From Gaiellasilicea sp963731615 (lineage in GTDB: Bacteria > Actinomycetota > Thermoleophilia > Gaiellales > Gaiellaceae): 64,000 nt of DNA. The notes under the pieces were generated by a model. The model searched no databases. It saw nothing but the letters and a program-made list of their open reading frames with translations, and was not told the DNA's origin. The DNA lies in contig CAVSWD010000002.1 in the NCBI GenBank assembly GCA_963731615.1, positions 62,001 to 126,000 on the forward strand, given 5' to 3'. The stretch's first letter is position 1, and each line of letters starts with the position of its first letter. The position numbers were made by a program, and so were the translations under genes. Shown piece by piece: positions 59,259 to 64,000 of this stretch.

Positions 59259-59609
59259 CTAGGCGGCGGATCCTGCGCCGACGGCGGCATCGCGCGTCGG
59301 GTGGATCGTGAAGACGCGATCGAGCCCGGTGATCTCGAAGATCTTCGTGATGTTGCGATCGCTGCAGACCAACGACAGCTGACCTTCGTTCGTGCGCAGG
59401 CGCTTGACCCCGCCGACCAGGACCCCCAGCGTCGTCGAGTCGATGAACGTCGTGTTGGTCAGATCGACGATCACGTCGCGGCCGCCCTGGTCGATGACTT
59501 CGAGCAGCTGCTGCTTGAACTCGGGAGCCGTGTACAGATCGACCTCGCCCGCGAGGGAGATCACGTACTGGGCGTCGCTCAGCTTTTCGGTCTTGACGTC
59601 GAAGTTCAC
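59259..59609 (-). CDS. STAS-domain anti-anti-sigma factor
   Basis: 116 residues: VISLAGEVDLYTAPEFKQQLL, VDLTNTTFIDSTTLGVLVGG with the phosphorylatable Ser in IDSTTLG, and SDRNITKIFEITGLDRVF. Binds an anti-sigma kinase (RsbW/SpoIIAB type) in partner-switching control of stress sigma factors. No kinase partner is adjacent. GTG 59609. Two bases before the cytochrome c gene start. Confidence 0.9.
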   Translation of the reverse strand: MNFDVKTEKLSDAQYVISLAGEVDLYTAPEFKQQLLEVIDQGGRDVIVDLTNTTFIDSTTLGVLVGGVKRLRTNEGQLSLVCSDRNITKIFEITGLDRVFTIHPTRDAAVGAGSAA

Positions 59610-59673
59610 GTGTGATCAGCCCCCGAGATCGCCGACAGAGTGTGTGCGCACGTCTTCCTGATTCGAGCCGAGT

Positions 59674-60438
59674 CTATCCCGACCCGGGTTGCGGCTGCGC
59701 CGCCTTCAGCTGGGCGATCTGCTGCTGGACGAGCGGCGCGCTCGGGTCATCCGGCGCGAGCTTGAGAAACTCCTGGTACGCGGTGATCGCCTTCGGGTAG
59801 TTCCCGCTCTGCTGGGCCGCCTGAGCCAGCTCGAGCCGGACGTTCGGATCGTTCGGCGATGCCAGCGCGAGCTTCTCGTACGCCTCCTCGGCGCTCCTGA
59901 ACGAGACCTGCGCAGCGGTGTACGCCTCGTTGACCGCCTGCGTCAGCTGGGTCGAGATCGCTTCGTCGATCGGATCCGGCCCCAGCGTCTGTCCCTTGCC
60001 GAGCTCGAGCGGCGACCCGAACGTCGAGCCGAAGGTCAGAAAGCCTGCGCGAGCCTGCGTCGCCTGCGCCTCCTGGGCCCTGGTGATTCCGCGGCTGAGG
60101 TGGAGCGCGGCGAGCTCGCGGAGCGCCTCCTGATCCTTGGGGCGCTGTGCGACGTACTGCGTCAGGTACGTGATCGCCTCCTCGGAGCGGCCGTCCGCCT
60201 GCAGGGCGGTCGCGAGGTTTCGCTGCGCCTGCGCGCTTTTGGGGGTCTTCTGCACCTGCTCGCGCGCCTCGGAAACCGAGATGCTGTCGCTCGTGGCGCC
60301 GCCGCTGTCACGAAGGATGTCGCCGATGCCGGTGCCCTGGTCGGAGCCGATGCCGAAGATGACGAACCCGAGCCCGAAGATGAGCGCGAGCAGCACGAAG
60401 ACCCACTTCGCGTGGCGGCGCAGCCGGGTGAAGAACAT
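59674..60438 (-). CDS. Membrane-anchored TPR-repeat protein
   Basis: 254 residues. One N-terminal membrane segment (WVFVLLALIFGLGFVIFGIG), then TPR-like repeats: AQAQRNLATALQADGRSEEAITYL, QEALRELAALHL, and LELAQAAQQSGNYPKAITAYQ. Likely a periplasm-facing scaffold. ATG 60438 with GAGGAC upstream; 8 bases from the amidohydrolase gene, same operon as tat genes. No partner known. Confidence 0.8.
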   Translation of the reverse strand: MFFTRLRRHAKWVFVLLALIFGLGFVIFGIGSDQGTGIGDILRDSGGATSDSISVSEAREQVQKTPKSAQAQRNLATALQADGRSEEAITYLTQYVAQRPKDQEALRELAALHLSRGITRAQEAQATQARAGFLTFGSTFGSPLELGKGQTLGPDPIDEAISTQLTQAVNEAYTAAQVSFRSAEEAYEKLALASPNDPNVRLELAQAAQQSGNYPKAITAYQEFLKLAPDDPSAPLVQQQIAQLKAAQPQPGSG

Positions 60439-60446
60439 CGTGTCCT

Positions 60447-61757
60447 CTAGCTCGGCGCGCTCACGCTCGCGGCCACGGCTTGTTGCAGCATGCGTGCGCG
60501 TGCTCTGGACGCGGCGTCGGTCAGCTCGTGCCATTCGGACCCTCCTCTCTCGTATTTCGCCTCGCCGTCGACGAGGGTAGTCAGGACTCGTTCCGGGGCG
60601 CCGCCGTAGACGACGGCGGCTGCCGGATCCTCCCATGGTAGATACGGCGAGCCGGAAAGCGAGAGCACAGTGAGATCGGCACGTTTGCCGGGGACGAGCG
60701 AGCCCGTCTCCTCGGACAGCCCGAGCGCGCGCGCGCCGCCCAGAGTTCCCAGCTCGAGCGCGTCGGTGGCCGACAGAGAATCGGCGCGCTCGGCCCTTGC
60801 ACGCGCCAGCGAGATCACCGTTCGCAGCTCCTCGAAGAAGTCGTGTGAGGGCACAGACGAGACGCCGTCCGTACCGACGCCGACGCGAAGGCCGGCCGCG
60901 CGTAGCGCCTCCAGCGGAGCGATGCCGCAGCCGAGGAGCGCGTTCGAGCGCGGGCAGTGGGTGACGGCGACCCCGTGCCGGGCGAGCAGGTCGATCTCTT
61001 CCTCGTCGACCTTGACGCAGTGCGCTGCGACCACCCGCGCGTCGAGCAGCCCGGCGTCGGCGAGCCGGCGGATGCCGCTCTGCCCATCGGGCGGCACCAG
61101 CATCTCGGCGAACGGCTCCCACGGCCCCTCGCCGCGCAAAAGCCAGTCGAGCTCGTCGGTGCTCTCGTTCAGATGTGTGGCAAGCGGGAGATCAAGCTTC
61201 GCGCAGGCGGCGTAGACCTCGGTCGAGCAGGTGTACGGGGCGTGGGGCGAGACGCCGAGCTGCACGCGTCCCGACACGGCGGCAGCGGCGTACTCGCGCT
61301 TCTCGTCGAACTGGCGCAGCGCGTCGACCGGGTCGCCGCCGAACACCTCCAGGTAGACGATCGCGCGGAGGCCGAGCTGCGCGCAGGCGTGAGCGCTCGC
61401 GCCCGCGAAGGCGAGATCGCCGACCGTCGTGATGCCCGAGCGCAGGCATTCGGCGGCGCCGAGGCGGGCGATCGCCTCCATGTCGGCCCGCTCGAGCCGG
61501 CTCTTCCGCTCGACGTGCGTCGAGATCCACGGCCCGAACGAGAGCCCGTCGCCGAAACCGGCGTAGACCGCGTACTCGAGGTGCGTATGGGCGTTGACGA
61601 ACCCCGGCACGATCGCCGCCTCGGGGAAGTGCTCGCCGGCGCCGAGCTCGGCCGCGGTTCCGACCGCCGCGATCCGCCCGTCCTCGATCCTGACGGCGCC
61701 GTCGGCGATCGGCTCTCCCTCGACCGGCAGGACCCAGTCGGCGGAGAGGATCCTCAC
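60447..61757 (-). CDS. Amidohydrolase (aminodeoxyfutalosine/SAH deaminase-like, TrzN/MtaD group)
   Basis: 436 residues. Metal site NAHTHLEYAVYAG, SPHAPYTCS, HLNESTDE, AHCVKVDEEE and GTDGVSSVPSHDFFEE, typical of the cytosine-deaminase-like amidohydrolases that deaminate S-adenosylhomocysteine, methylthioadenosine or aminodeoxyfutalosine. The last would be a menaquinone (futalosine) pathway step and would fit a menaquinone user, but no other mqn gene is here. GTG 61757 overlaps tatC by 4 bases. Confidence 0.82.
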   Translation of the reverse strand: MRILSADWVLPVEGEPIADGAVRIEDGRIAAVGTAAELGAGEHFPEAAIVPGFVNAHTHLEYAVYAGFGDGLSFGPWISTHVERKSRLERADMEAIARLGAAECLRSGITTVGDLAFAGASAHACAQLGLRAIVYLEVFGGDPVDALRQFDEKREYAAAAVSGRVQLGVSPHAPYTCSTEVYAACAKLDLPLATHLNESTDELDWLLRGEGPWEPFAEMLVPPDGQSGIRRLADAGLLDARVVAAHCVKVDEEEIDLLARHGVAVTHCPRSNALLGCGIAPLEALRAAGLRVGVGTDGVSSVPSHDFFEELRTVISLARARAERADSLSATDALELGTLGGARALGLSEETGSLVPGKRADLTVLSLSGSPYLPWEDPAAAVVYGGAPERVLTTLVDGEAKYERGGSEWHELTDAASRARARMLQQAVAASVSAPS

Positions 61758-62527
61758 TCGGCCGCCCAGCGCGACGGCTCGTCGACGAGGTTCCAGCGCT
61801 TCTCCATCACCGTCGCGAGCCAGATCGAGAGCTCGAACAGGAGCAGGAGCGGAATCACCTCGAGGGCCAGCGAGACCGGGTCGACGGTCGGGAGCAGGAT
61901 CGCGAACACGACCATGAAGAGAATCCCCAGGCGCCGGTTCCTGCGCAGGCGCTCAGCGGTCAGCACCCGCAGCCGGACGAGGGCGAGGATGAAGATCGGC
62001 ATCTGGAAGGCGAGCCCGGTTGCGAGCAGCGTGACGGTGACGAACGAGAAGTAGTAGCTCGCGCGGATCTGCACCTCGAAGACGTCGTCGTTGAAGTTCG
62101 TGAGGAACTCGAGTGCGCGCGGCAGCACGATGAAGTACGAGAACGCGACCCCGCCGGCGAAGAGGATCGTCGCGAAGGTCGCGAAGACGGCCACGGTTCG
62201 CTGGATTCCGGCCTCGATCGCGGGGGCGAGGAAGGCCCACAGCTGGTAGAGCAGGATCGGCAAGGTCACGGCGACAGCCACGCCGAGGCTCACCTTGACG
62301 GCGGTCGTGAACGGCTCGACGACCCCGAGGGTGATCACCTCCTTGTCGTCCGGGAGCGGTTCCGTCAGCCAGCGGATGATGTCCTGCTGGAAGTAGAACG
62401 CGACGAGGAAGGCGGGAACGATCGCAAGGAGGCTGATCAGGAGCCGCGCACGCAGCTCGCCCAGGTGCTCGACGAGCGTGGCTTCCTCGCCGTGTTGCAG
62501 GCGCCGCGGCAGACGCTTCAAAGCCAT
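61754..62527 (-). CDS. tatC: Twin-arginine translocase subunit TatC
   Basis: 257 residues with six membrane segments. N-terminal EEATLVEHLGELRARLL, the conserved Glu in FYFQQDIIRWLTEPLP region, FSYFIVLPRALEFL, and LPTVDPVSLALEVIPLLLLFE. Receptor for twin-arginine signal peptides of folded proteins, such as cofactor-containing envelope enzymes. Twelve bases after tatA. Confidence 0.94.
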   Translation of the reverse strand: MALKRLPRRLQHGEEATLVEHLGELRARLLISLLAIVPAFLVAFYFQQDIIRWLTEPLPDDKEVITLGVVEPFTTAVKVSLGVAVAVTLPILLYQLWAFLAPAIEAGIQRTVAVFATFATILFAGGVAFSYFIVLPRALEFLTNFNDDVFEVQIRASYYFSFVTVTLLATGLAFQMPIFILALVRLRVLTAERLRRNRRLGILFMVVFAILLPTVDPVSLALEVIPLLLLFELSIWLATVMEKRWNLVDEPSRWAAE

Positions 62528-62539
62528 CTCCCGGGTCGT

Positions 62540-62812
62540 CTAGGAGACGGTGTCGCGCTCGCGCTCGGCCTGCGCTGGGTTCTGCTCGGCCGGGTTCTGC
62601 TCAGCCCGGGTTTGCGCGTCCGCGTCGGGCAGCTCCTGCGCCAGCCGGTGATGCACTGCCTCGTCGTCGTCCTTGCCGGAGATCGAGTCCTTGAACTCGC
62701 GCATCCCCTTGCCGAGCGAGCGCCCCATCTCGGGCAGCCGCTTCGGTCCGAAGACGAGCAGAACGACGAGAAGCAGGATCAGGATCTCCCAGATGCCGAT
62801 GCCGAAGGGCAT
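62540..62812 (-). CDS. tatA: Sec-independent translocase TatA/TatB
   Basis: 90 residues: one N-terminal membrane segment (WEILILLLVVLLVFGPKRLPE, containing the FGPKRLPE hinge), an amphipathic helix, and a charged tail. Pore-forming partner of TatC. No separate tatB is present in the window. The -10 box TACTCT lies 6 nt before ATG 62812. Confidence 0.93.
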   Translation of the reverse strand: MPFGIGIWEILILLLVVLLVFGPKRLPEMGRSLGKGMREFKDSISGKDDDEAVHHRLAQELPDADAQTRAEQNPAEQNPAQAERERDTVS

Positions 62813-62818
62813 GGCCGG

Positions 62819-62824
62819 AGAGTA
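62819..62824 (-). promoter_or_regulatory. -10 box for leaderless tatA operon
   Basis: TACTCT on the - strand, 6 nt before ATG 62812. A + strand TAGCAC at 62823-62828 overlaps it by two bases and could start the divergent SDR gene. Prediction. Confidence 0.5.
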
Positions 62825-62864
62825 GCACCGTTTGTCCGAGCCCCTGCCCGGGGACGTGAGGCCG

Positions 62865-63878
62865 ATGAAGCGGGCGTTGGCGGATCAGGTGGTGGTCGTG
62901 GCGGGCGCCTCGAGCGGGGTCGGCCGAGCGGTCGCGCGGGCCGCCGGAGCGCGTGGCGCAAGGGTCGTCGTCTCGGCCCGGAACGAGGAAGGGTTGGCGA
63001 ATGCGGTAGCGGAGATCGACGCCGCCGGCGGCGAAGGGCTGGCGGTGCGAGGCGAGGCGACGAGCTGGGACGACGCCGAGAATCTCTGCCGGGCGGCGGT
63101 CGAGCGCTTCGGGCGGATCGACACCTTCGTCGCGACGGTGATGGTGACCGTCTACGCGGAGGTGGAGCGGCTCGAGCCGGACGAGCTGCGCCGCGTGCTG
63201 GAGGTCAACTTCCTGGGCCGCGCGCTCGCGTACCGAGCCGCGCTGCCGCACCTGCAGGCGAGCCGCGGCACCTTCGTCGACGTCAACTCGGCGCTCGCCT
63301 ACCGCGGCATCCCCCTGCAGGCCGCCTACTGCGCCTCGAAAGCGGCCGGCCGCGCCTACTTCGAGTCAGCGCGAGTCGAGCAGGAGAAGCTCGGGACGGG
63401 CGTCGACATCAGCCTGATCCTCCCGGGCGCGATCAACACGCCGCAGTTCGACCGCGGCCGCCAGAAGCTCGGTCTGCAGCCACAGCCGGTGCCGCCGATC
63501 TACCAGCCCGAGGTCGTTGCGGCAGCGGTCCTGCGGGTGGCGGAACGCCCGGAGCGGGAGCTCCCGGTCACCTGGGCGGCCCAGAAGCTCCTCTGGGGCC
63601 AGAAGCTCTCACCGCGCGCCGGCGACCTCGTCCTGCTCCGCACCGGATGGAAGGGCCAGACGACCGGCGAGCCGAAGCCCGTCGACTCGCCCGACAACCT
63701 CTGGGAGACGATCCCCGGAGACCCGGGTGCGCGCGGCCGCTTCGACGAGCGGTCACGTCGTTCGAGCGCGTGGACAGCCGCCCGGCTACGGCTCGGTAAG
63801 ATCGGTGGCATCGCCGCGTTGGCGACGCCCGTGGCCGTGGCCCTGATCGGCTACCATGGAGTCACGAAGCGGCGGTGA
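62865..63878 (+). CDS. Short-chain dehydrogenase/reductase with C-terminal extension
   Basis: 337 residues. Cofactor loop VVVAGASSGVGRAVARAA, NSALAYRGIPLQAAYCASKAAG (YxxxK), then GAINTPQF. The N-G-Ala motif NNAG is replaced by VATVM. A C-terminal 100-residue extension ends in one hydrophobic segment (IAALATPVAVALIGYHG), so it is probably membrane-associated. ATG 62865 has GTGAGG upstream; TTG 62832 is in frame. Substrate unknown. Confidence 0.82.
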   Translation: MKRALADQVVVVAGASSGVGRAVARAAGARGARVVVSARNEEGLANAVAEIDAAGGEGLAVRGEATSWDDAENLCRAAVERFGRIDTFVATVMVTVYAEVERLEPDELRRVLEVNFLGRALAYRAALPHLQASRGTFVDVNSALAYRGIPLQAAYCASKAAGRAYFESARVEQEKLGTGVDISLILPGAINTPQFDRGRQKLGLQPQPVPPIYQPEVVAAAVLRVAERPERELPVTWAAQKLLWGQKLSPRAGDLVLLRTGWKGQTTGEPKPVDSPDNLWETIPGDPGARGRFDERSRRSSAWTAARLRLGKIGGIAALATPVAVALIGYHGVTKRR

Positions 63879-63914
63879 AAACCGCTCAAATCCTGGAAAA
63901 GAGGGATCACAAGC

Positions 63915-64000
63915 TTGGCATTCCTGCAGATCAAGAACCTGCACGTCGCGCTCGAGGACGGCACCGAGATCGTCAAGGGAGTCGACCTCGAAGTCGACCT
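63915..64000 (+). CDS. sufC: Fe-S cluster assembly ATPase SufC (partial, 3' end outside window)
   Basis: The first 28 residues, LQIKNLHVALEDGTEIVKG and VDLEVDL, match SufC starts (IKNLHVxVEDKEIL-type). TTG 63915 has GAGGGA 8 bases upstream. SufC is the ABC-type ATPase of the SufBCD cluster scaffold; the rest of the suf operon should follow outside the window. Confidence 0.8.
   Translation, partial: MAFLQIKNLHVALEDGTEIVKGVDLEVD

Noticed and set aside
1..64000. Genomic island or horizontally acquired cluster
   Set aside because: Base composition and start-codon style are uniform; no integrase, transposase or att-like repeats beside the tRNA gene.

Overview
The window is GC-rich (about 68-70% by eye), densely packed bacterial DNA with many 4-base start/stop overlaps, GTG and TTG starts, and no rRNA, insertion sequence, prophage or CRISPR array. 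Gene content points to the Actinomycetota, most likely class Thermoleophilia (Gaiellales or Solirubrobacterales relatives): a caa3 oxidase with a YSHP-type subunit I, an ECF42 sigma factor with YCII partners, a MrfA-like helicase, LigD, and recurring TANNNT -10 boxes placed 6-8 nt before start codons (leaderless genes). The placement is inference from content and style, not from a marker gene.

Layout. 1-4582: tail of an ECF sigma factor coupled to a type II fatty acid synthesis operon (fabZ-fabH-fabD-fabG-fabF, no acpP). 4600-9287: acetyltransferases, a HAD hydrolase, a zinc-ribbon arginase-like protein, then accD-accA, which supply malonyl-CoA to the same pathway. 9494-13692: LigD, an acetyltransferase and a type II NADH dehydrogenase. 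13761-17782: sulfate importer cysT-cysW-cysA, an Rrf2 regulator and a homocysteine S-methyltransferase, a sulfur block. 17784-19698: ECF42 sigma factor with two YCII proteins. 19910-25170: MrfA-like helicase divergent from a TPP-riboswitch thiamine operon (thiD-thiM-thiE-thiL). 25160-31338: thioredoxin, polyprenol-phosphate mannosyltransferase, PolX, an aromatic amino acid decarboxylase, and an HxlR/MFS pair sharing a palindrome. 31335-34300: trehalose phosphatase, a split TauE/SafE exporter, a ZIP metal transporter and a Fur-family regulator. 34384-46748: envelope genes, namely an M23 peptidase, a glycoside hydrolase, the dTDP-rhamnose genes rmlA-rmlC-rmlD-rmlB, a PASTA-less Ser/Thr kinase, and a SpoIID protein coupled to a secreted subtilase. 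46912-49782: three Wbp-type nucleotide sugar genes. 49837-53450: tRNA-Lys and a large PAS/GAF histidine kinase. 53563-59256: caa3 oxidase operon with two uncharacterised USP-like proteins, then a diheme cytochrome c lipoprotein. 59259-64000: anti-anti-sigma factor, TPR protein, amidohydrolase, tatC-tatA, an SDR enzyme and the start of sufC.

Two patterns cut across the window. First, about ten otherwise well-preserved genes carry single-base frame breaks with intact motifs on both sides, which fits sequencing or assembly indels better than real decay; the acetyltransferase at 5761-6667 is the extreme case with about ten breaks. Second, many genes look leaderless, and several divergent pairs have intergenic gaps of only about 7-22 bp in which the two opposed -10 boxes overlap.

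Intergenic space is scarce; the only gene-free stretch above 300 bases is 49910-50287, which holds hairpins and one copy of a three-copy repeat. The most unusual items are the superimposed divergent promoters, the USP-like proteins inside the oxidase operon, the arginase-like protein with an altered metal motif, the structured inverted-repeat element at 46745-46905, and the three-copy hairpin repeat.
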